A DNA stretch of 42,938 nt from Okeania hirsuta (GTDB lineage: Bacteria; Cyanobacteriota; Cyanobacteriia; Cyanobacteriales; Microcoleaceae), in the NCBI RefSeq assembly GCF_003838195.1, contig NZ_RCBY01000044.1:1-42938 (forward strand), written 5' to 3'. This document shows positions 1 to 8,899 of the stretch, piece after piece. A program made the translations under genes and the position numbers. Positions within the stretch are counted from its first letter, which is position 1. Each line of letters starts with the position of its first letter. The notes beneath the pieces were generated by a model, which was given only the letters and a program-made list of their open reading frames with translations, was not told the DNA's origin and did no database searches.

Positions 1-144
1 CTAGCAGTGTCAGTCTGTGGAGCGACTGTAAGACCTTCTGGGAGTAAATCCCGGAAGGCGGGTGCATTGAAGCAGAAAGCCCCTATCAGTGATGCTAGGG
101 AACCCGTGCTGTCTCGTAGAGCAGCGTCGGAAGGATGTCAATAA
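1..144 (+). pseudogene. 3' tail of an IS200/IS605-type tnpB with element right end
   Basis: Frame 1 reads in from the window edge as the C-terminal tail of a TnpB protein ([14 protein letters not shown]..., stop at 142-144). The same peptide recurs in the tnpB tail at 4194-4313. The nucleotide sequence 1-141 matches 4194-4335 at roughly 90% by eye and includes the GC-rich terminal hairpin. It ends in GATGTCAA, and TCAA is a usual right-end cleavage signature of IS200/IS605 elements. The boundary at 141 lies only 36 bases before the rplO start at 177. The gene that normally precedes rplO (rpsE) is not visible here. Whether a full element lies beyond the window edge cannot be seen. Confidence 0.8.
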
Positions 145-176
145 TGGCAAATTCATCGGTAGCAAGATCAAACAAT

Positions 177-632
177 ATGAGATTAAAAGATGCAATTCCT
201 AAAAAAGGTTCTCAGAAACGCCCTCGTAGATTAGGCCGAGGCATATCAGCAGGTCAAGGTGCAAGCTGTGGTAAGGGGATGCGCGGTCAAAAATCTCGGT
301 CTGGCAGCAGTACTAGACCCGGTTTTGAAGGTGGTCAAAATCCTCTTTATCGTCGCTTGCCAAAGTTAAAAAGCTTTCCGATGGTAAATCGGAAAAAATA
401 TACAATTATTAATGTGGGTAAGTTGGCATCATTACCAGCTAACACAGAGGTAACTCTTGCCTCTCTTATGGAAGCGGGAATTATTACAAGTAATGATGGA
501 CCGCTCAAAGTCCTCGGAGATGGAGAGTTGAATATTGCACTCAATGTTCATGCTATAGGTTTTACAGCTACAGCTCGTTCCAAAATAGAGGCAGCAGGTG
601 GTAGTTGTGAACAAATAGGATCGAACCAATAA
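177..632 (+). CDS. rplO: 50S ribosomal protein L15
   Basis: Ribosomal protein L15 of the large subunit binds 23S rRNA late in 50S assembly. The family N-terminus [12 protein letters not shown] is followed by the Gly/Arg-rich [23 protein letters not shown] stretch and the [14 protein letters not shown] motif. The C-terminal half carries the conserved VLGDGELN and the ending GGSCEQIG. I chose ATG 177 because the family starts with MRLxDA. An in-frame ATG at 135 would add 14 residues drawn partly from the IS right end, so it looks spurious. No strong Shine-Dalgarno is seen before 177. The native upstream leader and rpsE have been replaced by an IS tail ending at 141, so expression must come from a promoter within or beyond the IS remnant. 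secY follows after 260 bases. Confidence 0.96.
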   Translation: MRLKDAIPKKGSQKRPRRLGRGISAGQGASCGKGMRGQKSRSGSSTRPGFEGGQNPLYRRLPKLKSFPMVNRKKYTIINVGKLASLPANTEVTLASLMEAGIITSNDGPLKVLGDGELNIALNVHAIGFTATARSKIEAAGGSCEQIGSNQ

Positions 633-892
633 CGAAGTCAGAAGTCAGAAGTGATTTTTGTAACGGGGATGCGTGAGCAACTCTCCAAAAGTATTTCGCC
701 TTAAAAGGTGGGGTTGCGCGACCCAATTATTTTGATAAACTTTCTAGTTTTTTTAGGTTATCTCAAGTAGAGCCTCAAAAGCTTTAGTTGAAGAAAAAAT
801 CTTGATTATAAAACAAATAAAATATCTAGAAGCGGAGGATTCTACCTAATTTTGCTAAAATCAAAAATATAAAATATAAATCTCAAATACAT
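633..892. other. rplO-secY intergenic region
   Basis: These 260 bases are unusually long for a gap inside a ribosomal operon. They hold two copies of a GTCAGAA-type heptamer just after the rplO stop (about 637-652) and a short GC-rich hairpin near 712-725 (GGGT..ACCC) followed by T-rich DNA. No gene is seen. A promoter for secY could lie in the AT-rich part, but I cannot point to convincing boxes. Confidence 0.4.
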
Positions 893-2233
893 ATGGACAT
901 TAGTAGAGATAAGGCACCAACTGCTCAAGAAACATTCTTGCAGATGGCCCAAGCAGCAGGGTTGCGGGGGCGACTGCTAGTGACAATAGGTTTGCTTCTT
1001 TTGGTGCGTTTAGGTGTGTACTTACCAGTACCAGGAATAAATAGAGGAGCTTTTGAAGCAAGTATCGGGAATCAGGCTTTAACAGGATTTCTAGACCTAT
1101 TTTCTGGTGGAGGTTTCTCGGCATTAGGTATTTTTGCATTGGGCATCATACCTTATATTAATGCCTCGATTATCATTCAATTGATGACAGCAGCCTTACC
1201 CAGTTTAGAAAATCTGCAGAAGAATGAAGGAGAAGCAGGACGTCGTAAAATTTCTCAAATCACTCGCTATGTGGCCTTGGGATGGTCAGTTTTACAAAGC
1301 TTTGGTTTAGCAATATTTCTGAATAGTTCATCTGTAGATATCAATGGATCGTCGGTAAGTGTAGCGATTAGCCCAGGGCCTCTATTTATTGCTAAGACTA
1401 TTTTAGCAATTACGGCAGGTTCCATGTTTGTGATGTGGATATCTGAATTAATTACAGAAAGAGGAATTGGTAATGGAGCATCATTGTTGATATTTGTCAA
1501 CATTGTGGCTGTGTTACCTCAATCACTAGGCGACACTATTAAATTGTTTGAAGGAGGAGACCGTGCTATCGTAGGTCGTGCGATTATTCTGCTTCTGGTA
1601 TTCCTCGTGATGATTGTAGGTATTGTCTTTGTACAAGAGGGAAGTCGCAGAATTCCTATACTTTCAGCTCGTCGTCAAGTAGGTAGAAAACTTTATCGGG
1701 AAACAAAAAGCTATTTACCTTTACGATTAAATCAGGGTGGAGTAATGCCAATTATCTTTGCTTCTGCCGTCCTCATATTACCTGTATCTTTAGCTCAGTT
1801 TTCTAACAATCCACTTTTATCTCAGATTATTACTTCTATCAGTCCTAGTGGCCCGACTCCTTGGTTGTATGCTCTATTTTACTTTGTTCTAATATTATTC
1901 TTCAGTTATTTCTACGCCTCCCTCATTATGAACCCAGTGGATATGTCGCAGAATTTGAAGAAAATGGGAGCAAGTATCCCAGGCATTCGCCCAGGTAAAA
2001 CTACCAGCGATTATATAGAGAAAGTTTTGAATAGGTTGACTTTCTTAGGAGCTATTTTCCTTGGTGTAGTAGCAATTATCCCTACGGTAGTAGAAAGTGC
2101 AACTCGTGTACCTACCTTTAGAGGATTAGGAGCTACCTCTCTATTAATTCTAGTAGGTGTAGCAATAGATACAGCAAAACAAATTCAAACTTACGTTATC
2201 TCCCAAAGATACGAAGGAATGGTGAAGCAATAG
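893..2233 (+). CDS. secY: Preprotein translocase subunit SecY
   Basis: SecY is the central channel of the SecYEG translocon, which moves unfolded proteins across, or into, the plasma and thylakoid membranes. The 446-residue length and about ten hydrophobic helices fit the family. Recognisable parts are the plug/TM2 region (LFSGGGFSALGIFALGIIPYI), the ERGIGNGASLLIF stretch, the GGVMPIIFASAVL helix and the C-terminal cytosolic loop with NPVDMSQNLKKMGASIPGIRPG. It follows rplO, as in most bacteria. Its stop codon shares one base with the GTG start of adk, so the two are probably translationally coupled. Nothing is missing compared with homologues. Confidence 0.97.
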   Translation: MDISRDKAPTAQETFLQMAQAAGLRGRLLVTIGLLLLVRLGVYLPVPGINRGAFEASIGNQALTGFLDLFSGGGFSALGIFALGIIPYINASIIIQLMTAALPSLENLQKNEGEAGRRKISQITRYVALGWSVLQSFGLAIFLNSSSVDINGSSVSVAISPGPLFIAKTILAITAGSMFVMWISELITERGIGNGASLLIFVNIVAVLPQSLGDTIKLFEGGDRAIVGRAIILLLVFLVMIVGIVFVQEGSRRIPILSARRQVGRKLYRETKSYLPLRLNQGGVMPIIFASAVLILPVSLAQFSNNPLLSQIITSISPSGPTPWLYALFYFVLILFFSYFYASLIMNPVDMSQNLKKMGASIPGIRPGKTTSDYIEKVLNRLTFLGAIFLGVVAIIPTVVESATRVPTFRGLGATSLLILVGVAIDTAKQIQTYVISQRYEGMVKQ

Positions 2234-2826
2234 TGGTAAAACTGATATTCTTAGGTCCGCCAGGAGCAGGCAAGGGAACACAGGCATCTCGAATAGCAGA
2301 ATTTTACCAAGTTCCTCATATTTCTACAGGTGATATTTTACGCAATAATGTGGCACAAAAATCAACCCTGGGTTTACAAGCTAAAGAATATATGGACAAA
2401 GGTGATTTGGTTCCCGATGGACTAATCCTTGACATGGTTGAAGAAAGACTGAAAAAAGATGATGCTCAAAATGGTTGGGTTCTAGATGGGTTTCCTAGAA
2501 ATGTGGCTCAAGCACATTTTGTAGAAAAACTTTTATCTGGAAGCAAAAATGGAAATGACACTCAAGAAGAAATAGCTGAAATTAGTAATTCTTTGATGGT
2601 CATAAATTTACAAGTGCCAGATGAGGTTTTAGTCGGTCGCTTATTATCAAGGGGTCGGCAAGATGATAATGAGGAAACTATTAGAAATCGTTTAAAAGTC
2701 TACGACCAACAAACACAACCTCTGATTGAATTTTACAAAGAACGTCAACAGCTATTTACAATAGATGGAAATCAGTCTGTTGATGCTGTGACTAATTCTC
2801 TCAAGCTATCGGTTAATATATCATAG
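2233..2826 (+). CDS. adk: Adenylate kinase
   Basis: Adenylate kinase catalyses ATP + AMP to 2 ADP in the cytosol. The P-loop GPPGAGKGTQ is at residues 8-17, followed by the AMP-binding STGDILR and the DGFPRN motif. The GRLLSRGRQDDNEETIRNRLKVY segment carries the lid arginines. At 197 residues it is the short-lid type without a zinc-binding Cys4 insert, as is usual in cyanobacteria. The GTG start overlaps the secY stop by one base. The position between secY and infA is the classic operon order; no map gene is present in between. Confidence 0.96.
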   Translation: MVKLIFLGPPGAGKGTQASRIAEFYQVPHISTGDILRNNVAQKSTLGLQAKEYMDKGDLVPDGLILDMVEERLKKDDAQNGWVLDGFPRNVAQAHFVEKLLSGSKNGNDTQEEIAEISNSLMVINLQVPDEVLVGRLLSRGRQDDNEETIRNRLKVYDQQTQPLIEFYKERQQLFTIDGNQSVDAVTNSLKLSVNIS

Positions 2827-3054
2827 GGTAAATAAGAATTAGATTTTGATAAATTGTTTCTACCTGGAAATATTTAGTTGTAGCTCTCTAAATGCCAATT
2901 AAATATTATAGATATATATTATTTATAACTCATGCTCAATAACCTCTAAAAATTAAAAACTTTTTGATAGGATATGTTGAGGGGAATCACCTGAAATAAC
3001 AGGCTGTTCTCAATACAAAAAAATGGTTACTTGCAGCGTTGAGGTGATTAACAG

Positions 3055-3279
3055 TTGGCAAAACAAGATCTCATAGAAATGGAGGGTACAGTGACGGAAT
3101 CTCTACCTAATGCTATGTTCAGAGTAGACTTAGATAATGGGTTTAATGTGCTAGCTCATATTTCTGGAAAAATCCGTCGCAATTACATCAAAATTCTACC
3201 AGGCGATCGAGTCAAGGTAGAGTTAACACCCTATGACTTGACAAAAGGTCGAATTACATATCGGCTGAGGAAAAAGTAG
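3055..3279 (+). CDS. infA: Translation initiation factor IF-1
   Basis: IF-1 occupies the ribosomal A site during initiation and assists IF-2 and IF-3. The 74-residue protein is a single OB fold with the family signatures [38 protein letters not shown] and [13 protein letters not shown]. The start codon is TTG at 3055, preceded by a purine-rich GAGGTG at 3041-3046; no ATG or GTG lies in frame at the right distance. The 228-base gap after adk is longer than expected within an operon and may contain an additional promoter. Confidence 0.96.
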   Translation: MAKQDLIEMEGTVTESLPNAMFRVDLDNGFNVLAHISGKIRRNYIKILPGDRVKVELTPYDLTKGRITYRLRKK

Positions 3280-3383
3280 TAATGATTGAATCTCTACTCA
3301 ATAATTTGTAGGGAGATTATCTACTTGCTGAAAACATTAGTAAATGATACAATACTAAATTTGTAGTATTGCCATAATAAGGC

Positions 3384-3497
3384 ATGAAAGTTAGAGCATC
3401 TGTCAAAAAAATGTGTGAAAAGTGTCGTGTTATTCGTCGTCGAGGACGAGTAATGGTTATATGTGTTAATCCCAAACATAAACAACGTCAAGGTTAA
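3384..3497 (+). CDS. rpmJ: 50S ribosomal protein L36
   Basis: This 37-codon gene reads [20 protein letters not shown] and ends PKHKQRQG. That is the complete small L36 protein of the large subunit. The zinc-binding set C-x2-C ... C ... H is present (Cys11, Cys14, Cys27 and the histidine of PKHKQ), so it is the zinc-containing C+ form. It sits between infA and rpsM as expected in the alpha operon. Confidence 0.96.
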   Translation: MKVRASVKKMCEKCRVIRRRGRVMVICVNPKHKQRQG

Positions 3498-3584
3498 GCA
3501 TATTCGATACAGGCATCAGATTATTTGTTGTCTACTCATTAACCTAGTTTAAGTTTAATTTTAAGGTGATGGAGATAAAGTAAA

Positions 3585-3968
3585 GTGGCACGAATTGCAG
3601 GAGTAGATCTCCCACGCGATAAGCGTATAGAAATTGGTCTGACATACATCTATGGAATTGGACTATCTCGGTCTCAAGAAATTTTAGATGAAACTGGTGT
3701 AAATCCTGATACCCGGGTCAAGGATTTAAGTGATTCTGATATAGCAGAACTTCGTTCTACGGTTCAAAATAACTACCAAGTTGAAGGAGACCTTAGACGA
3801 TTGGAAGCCATGAACATCAAGCGGTTGATGGATATTGGTACTTACCGGGGTCGTCGGCACAGGATGGGTCTACCAGTTAGAGGACAGCAGACTCGCACTA
3901 ACGCCAGAACTCGTAGAGGTGTACGTCGAACTGTAGCTGGTAAGAAAAAAGCCAGTGCTAAGAAATAG
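3585..3968 (+). CDS. rpsM: 30S ribosomal protein S13
   Basis: S13 sits in the head of the small subunit and contacts the P-site tRNA and L5. The protein starts at GTG 3585 with [26 protein letters not shown] and includes the [23 protein letters not shown] and [17 protein letters not shown] motifs. The basic lysine-rich tail is as in cyanobacterial homologues, and 127 residues is normal. The next gene should be rpsK, then rpoA and rplQ. Instead the DNA runs into a truncated tnpB tail within about 20 bases of the stop codon, so the operon is cut here. Confidence 0.97.
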   Translation: MARIAGVDLPRDKRIEIGLTYIYGIGLSRSQEILDETGVNPDTRVKDLSDSDIAELRSTVQNNYQVEGDLRRLEAMNIKRLMDIGTYRGRRHRMGLPVRGQQTRTNARTRRGVRRTVAGKKKASAKK

Positions 3969-3977
3969 AAGTTTGGT

Positions 3978-4335
3978 TCTATCTTTATGATTGATAGATA
4001 CTTTCCCAGTTCTAAGCTTTGTTCAGACTGTGGAGATGTAGTAGATAAACTACCTCTACATATTAGAGAGTGGGATTGCCCAGAATGTCCAGCTCACCAT
4101 GATAGAGATATCAACGCTAGTATAAATATTTTGCGGATGGGAACCCGCGTCGGCGACAGACGCAAGGGAACGCCCACCAAGAAGGCTGCGGGACTCGCAG
4201 TGTCAGTCTGTGGAGCGACTGTAAGACCTGAAGGGAGTAAATCTCGGAAGGCGGGTGCTATGAAACAGAAAGCCCCTAACAGTGATGTTAAGGAATCCCG
4301 CGCTGTCTCGTAGAGCAGCGTCGGGAGGATGTCAA
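3978..4335 (+). mobile_element. Truncated IS200/IS605-type element: tnpB 3' fragment plus right end
   Basis: The reading frame 3987-4313 encodes only the C-terminal end of Tnp[15 protein letters not shown], a four-cysteine zinc ribbon (CSDCG ... CPEC) and the RuvC-III motif [12 protein letters not shown]. The first roughly 300 residues, including RuvC-I and RuvC-II, are absent, so no active nuclease can be made. After the stop come a GC-rich hairpin (CGCGCTGTCTCGTAGAGCAGCG) and the end GGATGTCAA at 4335. Bases 4194-4335 repeat the window's first 141 bases in the same orientation. In this family the 3' tail of tnpB plus the right end encodes the omega (re) RNA scaffold, so this fragment could still specify such an RNA. 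The left junction lies in 3969-3985, immediately after rpsM. Confidence 0.85.
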
Positions 4336-4347
4336 GTAGAAATAATA

Positions 4348-5409
4348 TTACTTATGTTCTGGATGAGTTGGTGTATTTGCTCCCATCTTATTTATCTGAG
4401 CAATCATTTGATATAATCTACCAGTATCTTTCTGATTGAAGGACATAACTAAACGAGGAAGATGAGCAGTTTCATCTCCTAACTCTTCTGGTAAAACTTT
4501 ACTTTTTTCAATTTTTCCTATAGTCAAAATATCACTATATTCTTGATTCAAATAATCCACATCTCCTTCTGAAAGTTCTGAATTCAGACGAATCACAAAC
4601 TTTTCTCCCACATAACGACTCGAATGATACATTCTGTAAAAGTTAGCGATCGCTTGACAAGCTTCTTCCAAGTCATCTGTAATAGTATATAAGCTAGGGT
4701 CTTCTGGACTAATCAAACCACGCCGAAGTAGTTGTTTATGAATAAAATCGTTCCAGTCATGCCAATAGTTTCCACCAGGACAATCTATTAACACTAGAGG
4801 TGCCGGGCCATATTTACCTGTTTGTGTTAATGTTAAACTTTCAAATGCTTCATCTAAAGTGCCAAAACCACCAGGAAATAAAGCTAAAGCATCACTTTCT
4901 CTGAGAAAAAATAACTTACGAGTAAAAAAGTATTTAAAGTTAATTAATTTTTGTTCTCTTTCAATAAAAGGATTTGATTCTTTTTCAAAAGGTAACTGAA
5001 TATTTAAGCCGAAAGATTTTTCTGCCCCAGCACCTTCATTGCCAGCTTGCATTATTCCGCCCCCACCACCTGTCATTACCATAAAACCTTGCCGAGTAAT
5101 GCGACGGGCAAAGTTTACGGCCATTTGATATTCTGGAGCTTCTGGGGATGTTCGTGCAGAACCAAATATCGTAATTTTGCGAATATGGCGATAGGGATAA
5201 AATATCTCAAATCCTTTTTCCATATCCTGTAGAGAAGCCGCTAATATCTTCCAATCTAGGCGGTCTAGCTCCTCTGATGCCATACTGACAATGGTGGAGA
5301 GCGATCGCTTAATCCATTTCTCATGTTTTAGGGTCGGCAAATTTTTGACTAACTTAGTCACTTCTGCCTCAATAGACTCAACTGCTGTTTTCTGAAAATC
5401 TGAGGCCAT
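4348..5409 (-). CDS. LOG-family Rossmann-fold protein
   Basis: This 353-residue protein carries both hallmarks of the LOG/lysine-decarboxylase-like family: GGGGGIMQAGNEGA at residues 114-127 and PGGFGTLDE at 179-187. Characterised members hydrolyse cytokinin or nucleoside 5'-monophosphates to free base and ribose 5-phosphate; many bacterial members are untested. About 75 residues precede the Rossmann core and about 80 follow it, so it is longer than the roughly 190-residue LOG enzymes and matches the long cyanobacterial form. It probably acts in the cytosol, since no signal peptide is visible. It is convergent with the operon fragment, separated from it only by the IS tail. The usual rpsK-rpoA genes are not nearby, so this neighbour is probably a product of rearrangement. 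Confidence 0.88.
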   Translation of the reverse strand: MASDFQKTAVESIEAEVTKLVKNLPTLKHEKWIKRSLSTIVSMASEELDRLDWKILAASLQDMEKGFEIFYPYRHIRKITIFGSARTSPEAPEYQMAVNFARRITRQGFMVMTGGGGGIMQAGNEGAGAEKSFGLNIQLPFEKESNPFIEREQKLINFKYFFTRKLFFLRESDALALFPGGFGTLDEAFESLTLTQTGKYGPAPLVLIDCPGGNYWHDWNDFIHKQLLRRGLISPEDPSLYTITDDLEEACQAIANFYRMYHSSRYVGEKFVIRLNSELSEGDVDYLNQEYSDILTIGKIEKSKVLPEELGDETAHLPRLVMSFNQKDTGRLYQMIAQINKMGANTPTHPEHK

Positions 5410-5576
5410 TAACTTTTTCCAAATACTTAATAACTTTAATTTTTACTGGAATTGTTTAGTTGATGGTTTTTTCATTTTTCCCAGTTAATCGTATTTTATC
5501 TCCTAATTTCGCCCTAATTCTTTATTAGAAATCTAAGGACAAAGAAAAAAAAGCATAATTTTTTAATTTCCTTTTT

Positions 5577-5720
5577 TTGACATACTCCCGGCGCTGAATT
5601 AAAAATTACAGCGCGGGATTCTCACCCATCTGTGATTCTTGATTCAGCGACACCACTTACTATTTCAGGTTGCCCATCTACAGCAGAGGTGGTAGTCTCC
5701 TCAAGCGTTCCCGAATACTC
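5577..5720 (-). ncRNA. Predicted omega/re RNA region and right end of the intact tnpB element
   Basis: On the minus strand the tnpB coding tail runs into GAATCCCGCGCTG, a loop, CAGCGCCGGGAG and TATGTCAA, ending at 5577. The same hairpin-plus-TCAA layout ends the elements at 141 and 4335. In IS200/IS605 systems this segment forms the 3' scaffold of the guide RNA, with the guide read from flanking DNA (here below 5577, AT-rich). The 5' limit given is a guess. The right end itself is well supported; that RNA is made is inferred from the family. Confidence 0.55.
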
Positions 5721-6884
5721 GGAGGTTCCTGAATGCCCTTCAGTACCTTTGATCTGATTCCACTCCACATCTAGAATCTTCATCCCTTTATTTAAAATGT
5801 TCCATGCCGCATTTGTATCCCGACATATTTCAATCTTGCATTTAGGACATTGATGAGTTCTAGTACTCAGAGATTTCTTCACTCGATGACCACAACTTGA
5901 ACAGTCTTGGGATGTATAATTTGGTGCTACAGCAATCACTGTCTTATCCCACACTTTCCCAAAATAATCTAACCATTGAGTGAATTGATACCAACTTGCA
6001 TCAGAAATCGACTTAGCCAAATGATGGTTCTTGACCATGTTTTGTATCTTGAGGTCTTCGTAGACAACCACATCATTAGAGTGGACTACGCACCGGGCTA
6101 ACTTTACTGCCCAGTCTTTACGCTGTCTAGCAACTTTCAGATGGCACTTCCCCAGTCTCATCCTGGCTTTGTGGTAGTTTTTTGATTGAGGTTTTTTACC
6201 TTTAACAAACTTTCTGGAGAGTTGTCGCTGTAGTTTCTTTATTCGCTTTTGAGCTTGTCTTAAATACTTGGGATAAATTGCAGCATTGTTGTTCTGGTCT
6301 TTGTAGAAATAAGTCAGACCTAAATCAATGCCTACAACATTCCCGGTATAGTTCCCTGTTTCTTTGCGGTGAGCGTCAAAGCACAATTGAGCATAATAAC
6401 CATCAGCTCGCCTGACAATTCTGACCCGATTGATTTTCAGTCTAAATAAGTCCTCTCTGGTTTGATGATTACAGAATAGAGAGAACCTACCTGCTTGAAA
6501 ACCATCGGTGAAATTAATAGTTAAACAATCCTGTGATAGTTTCCATCCAGAGGTTTTATACTCAACTGAGCGAGAATGCTTTTTGAATTGAGGATAACCT
6601 TTGTTTTTGGCTCCTTCTCTACAGCGACGATAGAAGCTAGAGATTGAATTCCAAGCTCTCTGTGCTGATGCTTGACGCGCCATTGAGTTCAACTTTTGAG
6701 CAAAAGGAAACTCCGTTGCCAGTTCTTTACACAGCACAGATAGACGAGCTTTATTTACATCTGGCTCGTCGCGCCATAATCTAACTGCTTTGTTTCTAAT
6801 GAATTGAGCAGTTCTGATCGCCTGTTCTAAGGCTTGATATTGTGCCTTAGACCCGTTTAATAGCTTGGCTTCTCTAATAATCAT
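5622..6884 (-). CDS. tnpB: RNA-guided transposon-associated nuclease TnpB (IS1341-type, no tnpA)
   Basis: This is a full-length 420-residue TnpB. The N-terminal helical region (LRTAQFIRNKAVRLW-like, SMARQASAQRAW, VEYKTSGWKL) is followed by the split RuvC nuclease: D187 in GIDLGLTYF, E276 in VYEDLKIQNM and D356 in CRDTNAAWNIL. The zinc-ribbon cysteines are C328, C331, C346 and C349. All catalytic and metal ligands are present, so the protein looks active. Family members cleave DNA guided by an omega RNA next to a short transposon-adjacent motif and favour retention of the element. No tnpA (Y1 transposase) is adjacent, so movement would need a transposase in trans. The Thr/Ser-rich C-terminal tail overlaps the predicted RNA scaffold. 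The ATG at 6884 matches the usual family start. Confidence 0.93.
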   Translation of the reverse strand: MIIREAKLLNGSKAQYQALEQAIRTAQFIRNKAVRLWRDEPDVNKARLSVLCKELATEFPFAQKLNSMARQASAQRAWNSISSFYRRCREGAKNKGYPQFKKHSRSVEYKTSGWKLSQDCLTINFTDGFQAGRFSLFCNHQTREDLFRLKINRVRIVRRADGYYAQLCFDAHRKETGNYTGNVVGIDLGLTYFYKDQNNNAAIYPKYLRQAQKRIKKLQRQLSRKFVKGKKPQSKNYHKARMRLGKCHLKVARQRKDWAVKLARCVVHSNDVVVYEDLKIQNMVKNHHLAKSISDASWYQFTQWLDYFGKVWDKTVIAVAPNYTSQDCSSCGHRVKKSLSTRTHQCPKCKIEICRDTNAAWNILNKGMKILDVEWNQIKGTEGHSGTSEYSGTLEETTTSAVDGQPEIVSGVAESRITDG

Positions 6885-7698
6885 GCTTTAACTTTACCAT
6901 TATATAGCAGAACTTTTGGCGATCTGCATGATTTTTTTTGTTGGTCGCAATTCATCCCAACACCAAACTAGGGTTATGGTGTGGGCCTTCTTGCTCCATT
7001 TAGGTAAAATTCATACATGATAATTGGTACAACTACTAGGACATAGAGTGATGAAGAATCGAATACTGTCCAATTTTTTTCCACTATTGCCTGTTCCCTA
7101 ATATATAGCAGTCGAAGGAAAGGACACATACAGATCAAAAGCTTAAAACTTAGACAACGCCAGATTTTTCCTTCTTGCTTCTTCCTTCTTCTTTCTTCCT
7201 TTTGGTATACTAAGTTACTAAAGCCTTAGTATTAAATTAGGGCTTTCTATTTATAAATACAAAATTTCCGAGACCACTGAGAATCTCGGCTAAGTCATAA
7301 AATAGGTTGATTCTACCTTACTTGCTTGATAACTAGGACTGTAGAAAGAAAACAGTTTAATTATTGAGATTAGTCCACTAGAAACCTAATAGAGGATTAT
7401 TTTCTCAATAAGAACATAACTGAGAACTACTGTCTGCTTTTAAGCAGAAATATATCTCAATTTAGATCGTTTTCCCTGTTGTTCTAGAGATACTTCATCA
7501 AACATTCAGTCTATAGAAGTGCGCGCTGGTATACTTACAAATTGCAGGAGCTGCCAATAGCTAAAATCTTGTATGATCAGCTTTTTATTTCCCCTATGGC
7601 TTGTTGCCTGCGCGCAACGTTATATCCTAATTATTTCTAAACATTTATGGATACAAACAGTTTTGTGCAACTTTCTACATAATCTGTTTCAAAAGTTC
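6885..7698. other. Intergenic region between tnpB and trxA
   Basis: No gene is convincing in these 814 bases. The left end of the tnpB element must lie in the first 100 or so, but I cannot fix it. The region holds one copy of a dispersed repeat (7104-7160), a run of TTCTTCC-like heptamers (about 7170-7200), and a perfect 6-bp-stem hairpin CCGAGA/TCTCGG at 7268-7289. On the minus strand that hairpin is followed by AAATTTT, which is a weak terminator candidate. The open frame at 7573-7962 on the plus strand is only the antisense of trxA. Confidence 0.5.
7104..7160 (+). repeat. Dispersed repeat family R1, copy 1
   Basis: The segment runs from GCAGTCGAAGGAAAGGA through GCTTAAAACT to AGACAACG. 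It recurs at 23288-23339 (same strand) and at 13824-13878 (opposite strand). In all copies a TTCTTCC-rich tract or heptamer tract lies beside it. No coding potential is seen. Confidence 0.7.
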
Positions 7699-8031
7699 TC
7701 AATTATTATCCAGGTACTTTTCTACAGTTTGAGCCAATGTAGTTTTAGGAACGGCTCCAACCACCATATCAACTCTTTGGCCTCCTTTAAAAATCATCAA
7801 GGTAGGAATACTGCGAATTCCATACTGACTTGCTACATTAGGATTTTCATCTGTATTTACTTTAACTACTTTGATTTTTCCTATGTATTGTTCTGCAATT
7901 TCTTCAACTACAGGAGCCACCATCCGACATGGCCCGCACCAAGGTGCCCAGAAATCTACTAAAACTGGAACGTCACTTTCAAGCACTTCTTGCTTAAAAC
8001 TGCTATCGGTGACTGGAGTTGCTGCTGTCAT
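7699..8031 (-). CDS. trxA: Thioredoxin
   Basis: This is a 110-residue classical thioredoxin fold. The active site WCGPC has its cysteines at residues 32 and 35, within [20 protein letters not shown]. The cis-proline loop RSIPTLMIF and the conserved GAVPK near the C-terminus are present. It reduces protein disulfides in the cytosol using electrons from thioredoxin reductases, and in cyanobacteria it links photosynthetic electron flow to metabolism. Length and motifs are normal. The order guaB3 - yfr1 - trxA, all on the minus strand, is the arrangement known for many cyanobacteria. Here the gaps are enlarged by IS and repeat debris. Confidence 0.97.
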   Translation of the reverse strand: MTAATPVTDSSFKQEVLESDVPVLVDFWAPWCGPCRMVAPVVEEIAEQYIGKIKVVKVNTDENPNVASQYGIRSIPTLMIFKGGQRVDMVVGAVPKTTLAQTVEKYLDNN

Positions 8032-8899
8032 TCTTTACTAATCCTTCAATATGAGTCTTTATAATATGGTGTAGGATTCTTGCTTCTTTCAGATTGCCTC
8101 TTGACTAAACTTAACTTGGTACCAACGAAACTCTAGAATTTCTCCCAAGTATATCAGCCAGGTTGGCTTCACAAGCGTTTCAGACTTGGTTGCTAGTCCA
8201 AGCCACGGTCTGCCTGACCGCAAAGGTATGCCTATTTACTAGGCTTAATGCAACTCAAATTTTTTTTTATACAGTTCATCAGTTGCCAGTTACATCTGTT
8301 TAAAAACACCTTTATTATAATTTGGTATTTTTTGATTTTAGCAAGTTTACTTTTCCCAGAAAACACCAAATTTATTATTAGTTTAAGTGTTTTGGGAAAA
8401 ATTTAAGATAAAATCCTGAAAAATATGGTAGGTTTTGATTCTACCAATGTATATATAAAGAGTATAGTATAGACTGGTATCAAGGTTAACAAACTATCAT
8501 ATAACATTCAATTAAAGTCTTCTCTAAGTACAATGTCACTTTAGTTAGTTAAGTCCACCATACAATCTTAAATTACTAGCTTTATTAATACTTTCTTTTA
8601 TATCTTCTTCTGTGTCAAGTAGTATATAGAAAAATTAAAATACAAAGCGCAGAATCTTTTTTTCAAGTTAAGTTTTTCCCTATTCTCAAAAACTCTAGAT
8701 ATCTATCCGTAACTTTAACTTGATCAAGTCGCAAATAACTAACTAAGTAAACAAGTAACTATATTTATTTGTACCGTACTTGATTTGCACGAGAAATTTT
8801 ATAAACAATTAAGCAATTAACTGAGTAGCTTACGCCGAATCTGTGATAACCTAATCACTATCAAAAAAATTTGATCTGAATCAAGCCTTAAGTGGCCAT
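8032..8899. other. Long intergenic region upstream of trxA
   Basis: These 868 bases are AT-rich and contain no supportable gene. The trxA promoter must lie near the left end. Around 8110-8230 there is a GC-richer patch. On the minus strand it reads like a decayed tnpB tail (a hairpin CGGTCAGGCAGACCG, then CTAGCAACCAAG, and a downstream AGTCAA). I regard that as a weak possibility only. The stretch 8240-8880 shows nothing I can name. Confidence 0.4.

Noticed and set aside
135-176. N-terminal extension of rplO from ATG 135
   Set aside because: The extra 14 residues lie in the IS right end and its flank. L15 proteins begin at the MRLKDA methionine (177).
7573-7962. Plus-strand 129-codon frame
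   Set aside because: It is antisense to trxA, whose active site and length are unambiguous.
8110-8230. Another tnpB tail or a tRNA-like structure upstream of trxA
   Set aside because: The terminal edge is unclear, no zinc-ribbon codons are found and no cloverleaf can be drawn; kept only as a weak note.
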